5,088 nt of DNA, from positions 1-5,088 of the forward strand of contig AXYY01000063.1 in NCBI GenBank assembly GCA_000485475.1. The letters are read 5' to 3'. The DNA comes from Candidatus Ancillula trichonymphae ImTpAt (GTDB taxonomy: Bacteria; Actinomycetota; Actinomycetes; Actinomycetales; Bifidobacteriaceae). The notes under the pieces are model-generated. The model saw nothing but the letters and a program-made list of their open reading frames with translations. It was not told the DNA's origin and searched no databases. Positions within the stretch are counted from its first letter, which is position 1, and the number at the start of each line of letters is the position of its first letter. Positions 1 to 5,088 of this stretch are shown piece after piece. Both the position numbers and the translations under genes were made by a program.

Positions 1-244
1 CTTTTGTTCAAGTTTTGCAACTGCAAGTCCCTTAAACAGTTCTTTTTGCCCTTGAAGTAGCTTTAAGTGTAGATTAACAACAAGCTTTTTCCAAAACGAC
101 GTGGACGAGACAAGAAGTTAAACTTACTGCCATTTACCAATTCATACAACAGATCTGTTTTATCAACGTAAACATTACTCCATCAGACCTGACTTCTGAA
201 AAGGTCTGGATTCTAATTGGCATCTTGCGCTTGAGTTTATCCAC
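1..244 (-). pseudogene. AAA-ATPase-like / DUF1703 family protein, N-terminal part, frameshifted, cut by window edge
   Basis: Read on the minus strand, three frames join into the typical start of this family: MPIRIQTFSEVRSDG (223-179), VYVDKTDLLYELVNG (173-129), FLSRPRRFGKSLLL (116-75), then STLKAYFKGKKELFKGLA after correction (about 74-20). The order PIxIQTF, YVDKT, FLSRPRRFGKS, STLxAYFxGKKELFxGL is the known N-terminal signature of AAA-ATPase-like proteins (usually about 500-600 residues with a C-terminal PD-(D/E)XK nuclease-like DUF1703 domain); RPRRFGKS is the nucleotide-binding loop region. The cellular role of the family is not established. Defects seen: a frame change near 174-180, an extra A near 75-77, and missing single bases in AAAGCTAC and AAAAAGAA. 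The start is either ATG at 223 or GTG at 244; I took GTG because relatives often have a short Lys/Arg-rich lead (here DKLKRK). Family identity is confident; whether the gene is dead or mis-sequenced is open. Confidence 0.85.
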
Positions 245-250
245 GCCTGC

Positions 251-274
251 ATTATATATATATATATATCACAA
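251..274 (-). promoter_or_regulatory. Possible minus-strand promoter built on the TA tract
   Basis: On the minus strand, TTGTGA (274-269) is followed by 12 bases of TA repeat and then TATAAT (256-251), just ahead of the AAA-ATPase-like start at 244 or 223. The -10 match is perfect and the -35 is 4 of 6, but 12 bp is too short a spacer for a sigma-70 promoter. Two or three more TA units would bring it to the usual 16-18 bp. This could be a promoter in an OFF state or a chance match. Confidence 0.25.
253..269. repeat. Alternating TA dinucleotide tract, eight units
   Basis: A run of eight TA units plus a final T lies between the two divergent genes, immediately upstream of the AAA-ATPase-like start. 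It is the only simple-sequence tract of note in the window. Dinucleotide tracts slip during replication, and here the tract overlaps the place where a minus-strand promoter would sit. The unit number may itself be unreliable given the many single-base errors nearby. Confidence 0.9.
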
Positions 275-294
275 GTTAGTATCACGAGCAGAAG

Positions 295-411
295 ATGAGT
301 TTTCGAAGTCAAAATGGTAGCAGTACTTGCAGCAAAAAATGTAACTGCTGTAGTGCCTTTGCAAAAATTTGTTCATATGTGCTTAACAATTTACTTAAGA
401 GTGTGCTATAA
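295..411 (+). CDS. Doubtful 38-residue Cys-rich small ORF
   Basis: An uninterrupted frame from ATG 295 to TAA 409 encodes a 38-residue peptide beginning MSFRSQNGSSTCSKKCNCC and ending NNLLKSVL. It has five cysteines, four packed as CxxxCxCC (residues 12-19) and one at residue 26, followed by a short amphipathic tail. A purine-rich stretch (GAGCAGAAG, 286-294) precedes the ATG but is not a well-spaced Shine-Dalgarno. The stop overlaps the -10 box of the downstream promoter. A frame of this length is expected by chance quite often in intergenic DNA, and I recognise no family. It could be a metal-binding or processed peptide, or nothing; given the error rate its true frame is uncertain. Confidence 0.18.
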   Translation: MSFRSQNGSSTCSKKCNCCSAFAKICSYVLNNLLKSVL

Positions 412-412
412 T
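383..412 (+). promoter_or_regulatory. Sigma-70-type promoter with extended -10, upstream of the giant gene
   Basis: TTAACA (383-388), an 18 bp spacer and TATAAT (407-412) preceded by TGC (404-406) make a strong extended -10 promoter. Transcription would begin near 418-420, about 20 bases ahead of the ATG at 440 and about 105 ahead of an alternative ATG at 523. It points into the large plus-strand gene and is the best promoter in the intergenic region. Confidence 0.6.
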
Positions 413-439
413 AAAAGCAAAAGCGATGAAAGATTCTCA

Positions 440-645
440 ATGTTTAGTTATAAGGTTGTAAAAGCCAGGTGTAGTGCTGCTGTGCGTAGTTAAGCAAAAT
501 AATAGCTTCAGTGGTGTTGTTCATGGCAAATTGTCGGTCTTGATCGGTGTGGTGCGCTAATGGTTAAACTACCACTCGCATATGCTATAGCTTAGCTGCT
601 CCTTATGCTGAAGATGTGGTGTTGCCAAATTCGCCCAGAATCGCA
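440..645 (+). other. N-terminal signal-peptide-like region of the giant protein
   Basis: From ATG 440 the frame reads MFSYKVVKA, then after one missing base (frame from 462) continues to a hydrophobic run KLSVLIGVV (about 528-554). A further frame gives ALMVKLPLAYA (about 554-586), and the next gives LAAPYAEDVVLPN (592-630). Together these make a positively charged start, a hydrophobic core and small residues (AYA or PYA-ED) suited to signal peptidase I. The start is uncertain: 440 lies just after the promoter with only a weak GAAAG upstream, while ATG 523 sits directly before the hydrophobic core (MAKLSVLIGVV if one A is restored) but lacks a clear Shine-Dalgarno. A start at 440 would give a long, extended signal peptide. 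Confidence 0.45.
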
Positions 646-1410
646 CAGTTGTTGATTATAAACATTCAGTTCAACCATTTGCCGATTATAAATATTGCAA
701 TGGCGAAAATTTGGCAAAAACTAGTGCCAATCAAGATGATGACGAAATTGCTTTGCAGAAGATGATGATTGCTTTTAGTGAGTCGATATTAACTACTACT
801 TCGATTACTACGCTCAGTATTTTTAAGCTTACCAAGTTCCCCTCGACGCTAAACTGAACTACTTCCAGCAATGTCACGTTAGTAGTAAAAAACTATTGAT
901 ATTGATCTTAAAGCTGATACTGAGGAATATAAGCGCGATGGTTGTACCAATGGTTGGGCAAAAACGACGCTGCTATCTGCTAATGCTCAGAACTTCAAGT
1001 CCTATACGCAAGGTAGATTTGAGGATGTGTACTTGATGAGTAGCTTTCCAGAGCCCACAAAGAGGTTGGTCCCAATTATGCACAATAATGGCACTGGATC
1101 TAGCAATTGACCTTTACAAGATTGAAAAGTTATTGCACGAAGAAATTGTCGAGTTTAACCACAACAAAGAATTACTTCAACACAAACTGGAGGCTTTGTC
1201 ATTGAGGAAGAATATGGGGTTACTCCTGGGTTTGATTCCACTTCACTAGATGATGCACAGTGAAGACTTTGCAATTAAGCTGGTGTTAACACTCAGGACC
1301 TCCAGGGAAGCCCAAAGACATTGCTAGTGCGTACCTTGGATCCTATAAACGGGGGTTTTGGTCAGATGCGCAACAAGGAGGGCAAAGTTTTATGCGCCTG
1401 TCATTATCTG
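645..1410 (+). other. Giant protein, soluble segment A (no recognised domain)
   Basis: The path uses frame 0 from 645 (TVVDYKHSVQPFADYKY) and the frame of 782 (VDINYYFDYYAQYF, then AYQVPLDAKLNYFQQ). It moves to the frame of 895 (TIDIDLKADTEEYKRDG through MHNNGTGSSN, 1107) and 1109 (DLYKIEKLLHEEIVEFN), and then to 1186 (TGGFVIEEEYGVTPG) through NGGFGQMRNKEGKVL (about 1390). Tyr/Asp-rich beta-prone stretches alternate with one short charged helix. The TGA at 1261 disappears if one T is removed and one A restored, giving AQEDFAIKAGVNTQ. TAA 824 stays unexplained. I recognise no family. Confidence 0.55.
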
Positions 1411-1411
1411 A

Positions 1412-1931
1412 GATTGCGCCAAGTTCCTCGATGACCGTCAGGATGCTAAAGGTTTTAGAGACTGTTTGGTCATCACTACTGATAGTCCAAAATTACAGCG
1501 TCCCACAATTATTACTACCACTCTTGGTTATAAAGATGACAACAAGGATGCTAGTGCTAATTCAGTAGTTGATACCACTGCTGGGCAAATTGATCGCAAC
1601 TATCTTCCAGATCCCAGTGTTAATGAGTTACCAGAAGGTAAAAGTGCTACTTCAATAAAGTTCAACACTCACTTTCCGGCTGCTTTTGGTAAGAACTCGA
1701 GCATTACTGCCCAGATTATTGCCTCAACCAGTGCGGATCCCAACAAGGTGTTTTTGCAAAAGAACGACAAGCCCACAATTTACCTCAATAAAGATGCTGT
1801 GCTGTTTCGTCCAATGCTCAAAATTCATCTTACCAGTTGGCGTTGGCTACAGCGCACAGTATCGAATAACCGCTGATTACAGGGATAAAGATGGTTAAGT
1901 CGTCACCAAGGAGTACACCCACTCCAAGACC
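1412..1931 (+). other. Giant protein, segment B: long clean frame with a YRDKDG turn
   Basis: The frame of 1412 is open to 1873. It begins DCAKFLDDRQDAKG, passes GYKDDNKDASANS and NYLPDPSVNELPEG, and reaches YLNKDAVLFRPML. Removing one A near 1820-1823 moves it into FILPVGVGYSAQYRITADYRDKDG (from 1824), and the TAA at 1896 resolves as an inserted T plus a lost A, giving KVVTKEYTHSK. The alternating hydrophobic/polar residues and Asp/Gly turns suggest stacked beta-sandwich (Ig-like) repeats, but no named domain can be assigned. This is one of the longest uninterrupted stretches in the window. Confidence 0.6.
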
Positions 1932-2610
1932 TGAACACTATTGGTAAGACTTTTACCGTTATTTTTGATAACAACATCATTAAAGAACATGTGGAGTTTT
2001 ATCCTGAGGGTTGCGTTGGTTGTCAAGTGCAAAAACTAGATCTTGATCCGTTGTATTATCAATATCTGGAAGGTTCAGCTTCAGCAATTGAGAGCGCATA
2101 TTTGGTGCAGTTTCCTTCATTTAATCAGCAGTATGGCATTGACAAGAACTCTGAGCGCACGAGATGAATTGTTCAAGTCAGCACGATTGCAACTACGATT
2201 CTGACTACGCCGATAAAAATGGTCAGTATGCCAACAACAACGGGCTCCGGTCAAGGGGCTTGATAATCTCCGCATTTAACCCTACACGTTGACTCAGGTT
2301 CAGGTTGTTCGGTAAATTTAGTGTAACTTTTTATGACAAGGACAATAAGGTTTTACCAGGATTTCCTCAAACTACTGATTATGTACAGTTGGTGGTACTC
2401 GTCATATTGATGCACCCTTATATAATGCTGTAAAGTTTAAGTTGGCTTTTAATACGCTGATTAAGCACAAAGAAACTGCTATTTTGGATTTTGGTTCAAG
2501 TCTCTATAATGAGTACGACATTGGAACTGGTGGTGACTTGTTGTTCAAGTTTGATCCCAAAACTCAGTTCCATCAAACTGGTGCCTGGGAGGGGTCCTTG
2601 CGCGAAATGA
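1931..2610 (+). other. Giant protein, segment C: CxxC site and YDKDNK turn
   Basis: The frame of 1931 gives LNTIGKTFTVIFDNN, then EFYPEGCVGCQVQKL with a CVGC pair at 2012-2023, then PLYYQYLEGSASAIES and FNQQYGIDKNSE (to 2155). Positions 2163-2310 change frame three to four times (RDELFKSAR, NYDSDYADKNGQYANN, APVKGLDNLRI, PYTLTQVQ). The frame of 2308 gives FGKFSVTFYDKDNKVLPG. The frame of 2394 gives GGTRHIDAPLYNAVKF through GGDLLFKFDPKTQFHQ to SLREMM (2610). The content is beta-rich; the paired cysteines could form a disulfide outside the cell. No family is recognised. Confidence 0.55.
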
Positions 2611-3383
2611 TGCCCCATCAACAAGATTGAGAGCACAATAGATTCGTCAATAGGCGTTAAGGCGCAGTAGTACAAGGATTCGCACAACAACTGGATTGCC
2701 CAAGCTCGGGTCGGTCCATACTGATTCTGCGGGTTATGATGTTACACTAGACAAGTTAATAGGGCTGAAACTTTCCTACTTCGTGCATAATAAGTTGCTG
2801 AAACTAGCAGCTCATACCGCGCTCTACTGACGCGACACCTGGATTGAATCCAGTGCTCAAGAAGATGCGCTAAATGGTATACAGTACGTTCAAGTGGGTA
2901 GTGAAAAAGGCAAGGTTTTTAACAATTTAACTGCTGATTTTAACAATCTGGAAACTTCTAAGGCCAACAACACTAAGGTTGTAGTTGATGCGGTGGGTAA
3001 CACCGGGTTGAAGGAAAATGTCCAGTGGGTCGGGTTAAGAGTGCCTATCCCTTCTTTCTGGGCCTTTGAGACCATTTCGCAAGGTGAAGCAACTCATGAA
3101 AGCTGCGATTTACACAATGATATCTTCATTGAAAATCAACCACACAAGAAGTTGCCTGATGCTGATTTGTGGCAAGTGTCCAGTGATGCCAAGTTGGAAG
3201 CTAAAGTTGATGATAGTTGGAACGGCGAGAAATTTGGCGATCTCGTTAGCGATAAAAGGTGTAGTCATGTTGATTGCAGTGACCAAAACTGATCCGATTT
3301 TGAACGCACCAATTCCCGGTAATGTTGACTATTTAGACAAAAATGCACAAAAGAATCGCAATGGTATTTCAACGAAAAACACT
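2611..3383 (+). other. Giant protein, segment D: soluble region before the ChW-like module
   Basis: After dropping one C at 2613-2616, the frame reads PINKIESTIDSSIGVKAQ, meets TAG 2668, then YKDSHNNWIA. Dropping one C near 2698-2701 leads into KLGSVHTDSAGYDVTLDK. The frame of 2702 then stays open to about 3250 apart from TGA 2828, with GIQYVQVGSEKGKVF, LTADFNNLETSKANN, KVVVDAVGNTGLKEN and VQWVGLRVPIPSFWAFE. One A removed near 3251-3258 leads into GVVMLIAVTKTDPILNAPIPG. Composition is typical of an extracellular protein; no catalytic motif is seen. Confidence 0.55.
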
Positions 3384-3546
3384 ATGGGTGGAGTTGGTGT
3401 GCGCCTAGTTGGTGATTTTGTACAGTATTATTCACTATTTGTTCAGGTTTACTCCAAGAATTACGGTTGGAGCGCCTGGATGAAAAATGGGCAGATTGCT
3501 GGCGATAGACTGAATGCGATAACAGCGGTTCGGGTGCGCGTTGTGC
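3384..3546 (+). other. ChW-like (hydrophobic repeat with conserved Trp) module in the giant protein
   Basis: In one clean frame the protein reads GGVGVRLVGDFVQYYS, then LFVQVYSKNYGWSAW, then MKNGQIAGDRLNAI and TAVRVRVVP. The pattern hydrophobic-VQ-x(n)-GW-xx-W-xx-NG-xx-AG, followed by an alternating beta-strand, matches the core of ChW repeats, short beta modules found in secreted proteins of clostridia and some other Gram-positive bacteria and thought to act in surface or substrate binding. Only one copy is seen, and the canonical spacing after AG and the usual H before VQ are not exact, so this is a resemblance, not a firm assignment. Confidence 0.45.
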
Positions 3547-3564
3547 CCAATTTTAATACTCAAC

Positions 3565-3999
3565 AAGCCATTGGCCACCATTGGTAGCATTTCCTAGATT
3601 AACGGACAATCAACCGCTGCCAAACCGCAGATTGCTTATCTGGAAGATGTCGAACCAGGTAAGGAGTCAGCAGACTGGAAGTATACTAGTTGTGGCGATT
3701 ATCGAGCCGTTAATCAAGTGGTGCGCATGAATTTAGCGAACTACTGCTACGTTCCGGACAAGTCAATTGTGCGACTTGGTGTTCAGATTTCTGGTTCTCC
3801 AATTACTAATTCTGATTCCACCATGTTCATTGAGCCATTCTACTTCGACAAGAGTGCCAAACTGGAAGCTGCTTATGGCTACTTTTGGTTCACTATTTCA
3901 AAACTTTGTGCGCAACATACGAGTTTTTGGCTACGGCCTTTCTGATCAAATGCAGCCCACTATGATGTTATGAAACGACAGATAACCAATAACGTTGTG
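3565..3999 (+). other. Giant protein, segment E: between the ChW-like module and the hydrophobic hairpin
   Basis: After a one-base shift near 3565 the frame gives LATIGSIS, TAG 3595, then INGQSTAAKPQIAYLEDVEP and ESADWKYTSCGDYRAVN. It continues VVRMNLANYCYVPDKS and PFYFDKSAKLEAAYGYF to about 3898. Removing one A moves into NFVRNIRVFGYGLSDQMQP (3902-3958), and restoring one base gives YDVMKRQITNNVV (3961-3999). The stretch at 3902-3958 is read better in the shifted frame than in the continuing one, which hits TGA at 3943. It is an Asp/Tyr-rich beta-prone region without a recognised domain. Confidence 0.55.
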
Positions 4000-4002
4000 T
4001 AG

Positions 4003-4140
4003 ACAGCATTGGCCTACGCATCACTGCCACTTATGGTAGCTGGTATTGCCGCCTCAATAGCATTTCCACCAAGTGCTGGTTTTGTCGCCGGTGCTATGGC
4101 GGTCATTGGACCGGCTTCAATAGTTGGCTCAATGTTACTA
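4003..4140 (+). other. Gly/Ala-rich hydrophobic hairpin (two membrane-like segments) in the giant protein
   Basis: A single frame without breaks gives TALAYASLPLMVAGIAASIAF (split as TALAYASLP and LMVAGIAASIAF), a PPS turn, then AGFVAGAMAVIGPAS and IVGSMLLDL. These are two stretches of about 19-22 apolar residues, each with AxxxG/GxxxA-like small-residue spacing, separated by a Pro-Pro-Ser turn. Such hairpins occur as membrane-inserting elements of pore formers and as buried helical hairpins. TAG 4000 stands directly in front. Flanks on both sides are soluble and Asp/Lys-rich, so the hairpin is an island inside an otherwise secreted-type protein. Confidence 0.6.
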
Positions 4141-5088
4141 GATTTACACTCTTTTATGGACCCTTATACTGCTGAAGTCTTTATGGACAAGCGTCCGCTT
4201 AACAGGTTGAATGCTGATGGAACTTGGCAAAAGGACGCGCAGGGCAATTTGATTGCTGATCCTAAGTATGACCAACCAGTTCACCAAACTCTGGAAGATT
4301 TCCGGATTTGATTATGCCAACTACGCTAAAAGTTCGAAGAAGGTGTCGTATTTTATCAAGCCAGGGATTTTGACAAGAAAAATGCACAGATTGAGCAGAA
4401 TAAGGGACGCCTGATCACCCCATTTACAAAAAGAGTTGCTGGAGGTCAAGTATCCAGCTAATACTGCCTTTAGCAGAAGCGATAGTGCCATTAATTTCAG
4501 CGCGTTCTCCCAAAATGGCCGTGATGTGAACTGGAATGTAGACCTCAAAATACCAGAAGGTGTCAAGGTCTGGTTTGTACTTGATGATGATAAACAAAAA
4601 GAGCAATCTTGATGAAACTAAGCGAGCAGTTAAGGCAACTTTTGAATATTCGAGCACTTCCAACTACAAAGCCGGCCACGTTACTAAGGGCATGCTTCCG
4701 TAGCGCACCATTTTGATGTCTTATGACTGGTGAACCAATTGTTGATGCTCATATTAAACAACTAGCGCAGATGGCCAGCGAGAGCAACGATTCTTTTGGT
4801 TTTATGATCTTCCAGAACTTGATTCTCGTTGCGCGATGTCAGTATTTGATGTTGGATCAACTGCTCATATAACCTTGAACAAAGTACTTGGTAAGAGCAA
4901 GTACTGGGTATTTTGAGCAAAATGGAAATCAGGACTTTTGAAGGTGCTACTGATGAGGCTCTAGTTGGTCGTGAGTGGCAAGTTTATCGCGCGATGGTAA
5001 CCCCCCTATAAAACAAAAGTTGTTCACGCTGAAAATGATTCGTTTACTGTGAGATTTACTAAGGAAACCACTTTGTTATTCGTACAAT
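4141..5088 (+). other. Giant protein, segment F: soluble region running off the window
   Basis: The hairpin frame continues to 4306 through HSFMDPYTAEVFMDKRP, NADGTWQKDAQGNLIADP and HQTLEDF. Single-base repairs then link FDYANYAKSSKKVSYF (4307), DFDKKNAQIEQNKGRL (4366), ELLEVKYPANTAFSRSD (about 4433), INFSAFSQNGRDVNW and VKVWFVLDDDKQ. They continue into KSNLDETKRAVKATFEYSS (4599), TAG 4701, GEPIVDAHIKQLAQMASES (4729), YDLPELDSRCAMSVFDVGS (4803) and EQNGNQDF (4915). The last pieces are EGATDEALVGREWQVYRAM (4940) and YKTKVVHAENDSFTVRF (5007), which is still open at the edge. No anchor, beta-barrel or sorting motif has appeared, so the C-terminus lies beyond the window. Confidence 0.55.

Larger units (their letters stand above)
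440..5088 (+). pseudogene. Giant secreted/surface protein of unknown family, frameshifted as written, runs off the window
   Basis: One coding path can be followed on the plus strand from about 440 to the edge, over 1,500 codons, by switching frame some 25-30 times. The codon use and composition (Asp, Asn, Lys, Thr and Tyr rich, few Cys) stay the same across all segments, and no internal promoter, ribosome site or terminator marks a second gene. Typical repairs remove one base: CCCC at 2613-2616, AAAA near 3251, AAAA near 3899, AAAAA at 4428-4432 and 4596-4600, TTTT at 4911-4914 and 4936-4939, CCCCCC at 5001-5006. In-frame stops left after repair are TAA 824, TAA 2277, TAG 2668, TGA 2828, TAG 3595, TAG 4000 and TAG 4701. 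A signal-like N-terminus, a ChW-like module and a hydrophobic hairpin suggest an exported cell-surface or secreted protein, perhaps adhesive. No overall homolog is recognised. Whether it is a true pseudogene or an intact gene in unpolished sequence cannot be settled here. Confidence 0.7.

Noticed and set aside
318..352. Imperfect inverted repeat TAGCAGTAC / GTAACTGCTGTA upstream of the promoter
   Set aside because: It has single-base bulges and a 14-base loop, no T run after it, and lies within the small ORF; too weak to call an operator or terminator.
2496..2690. Minus-strand open frame of 64 codons
   Set aside because: It lies opposite a well-supported plus-strand coding stretch, has no recognisable protein features, and looks like an antisense shadow.
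2890..3075. Minus-strand open frame of 61 codons
   Set aside because: It is antisense to one of the longest clean plus-strand segments; its Leu/Ser/Thr-rich composition is what an antisense shadow gives.
3066..3250. Upstream part of the plus-strand frame that later encodes the ChW-like module
   Set aside because: Before about 3250 the other frame (VQWVGLRVPIP, FIENQPHKKLPDADLWQ) has the gene's normal composition, so the two frames are joined pieces of one protein and not overlapping genes.
4321..4663. Two overlapping minus-strand open frames with hydrophobic stretches
   Set aside because: They are antisense to plus-strand segments with coherent Asp/Lys-rich translation; the apparent membrane segments come from reverse-complementing charged codons.
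2668..4703. Four of the seven unexplained in-frame stops are TAG (2668, 3595, 4000, 4701), suggesting TAG recoded as Gln or another amino acid
   Set aside because: TAA and TGA also occur in-frame (824, 2277, 2828), and recoding cannot explain the many frame changes. Several other stops dissolve as insertion/deletion pairs, so these may too.
1..5088. tRNA, rRNA, CRISPR array, insertion sequence ends or Rho-independent terminators
   Set aside because: None was found: no cloverleaf-like segment, no spaced repeats, no transposase motif, and no GC-rich stem followed by a T run on either strand.

Overview
The window holds two divergently transcribed protein genes, both interrupted by many single-base frameshifts as written. 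The sequence is moderately AT-rich and the plus-strand promoter is bacterial in type. The minus-strand gene belongs to the AAA-ATPase-like/DUF1703 family, which is common in anaerobic host-associated bacteria. I cannot name the genus, nor say with confidence whether the cell is Gram-negative or Gram-positive.

Layout. Positions 1-244 (minus) carry the N-terminal part of an AAA-ATPase-like protein that runs off the left edge. Positions 245-425 are the intergenic region. It contains an alternating TA tract (253-269), a doubtful 38-codon Cys-rich ORF (295-411), and a good plus-strand promoter (TTAACA, 18 bp, TGCTATAAT) at 383-412. From about 440 to the right edge (5088) lies one very large plus-strand gene, more than 1,500 codons, with no visible end. 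It begins with a signal-peptide-like stretch, continues through soluble Asp/Asn/Lys/Thr-rich regions with YDKDxK-type turns, and has two Cys-containing patches. It then contains one ChW-like (GW..W..NG..AG) module and a Gly/Ala-rich hydrophobic hairpin, and goes on in soluble sequence to the edge. It reads as a giant secreted or surface protein of no family I recognise.

The reading frame of the large gene can be followed almost continuously, but it changes frame about 25-30 times. Most changes are explained by one extra copy of a base in a short homopolymer, fewer by a missing one. Several apparent stop codons vanish as insertion/deletion pairs. The minus-strand gene shows the same kinds of defect over a motif whose intact family sequence is known. 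The same single-base pattern in two unrelated genes on opposite strands suggests unpolished long-read sequence more than biological decay, although real pseudogenes cannot be excluded. Both genes are therefore labelled pseudogene in the sense 'disrupted as written'.
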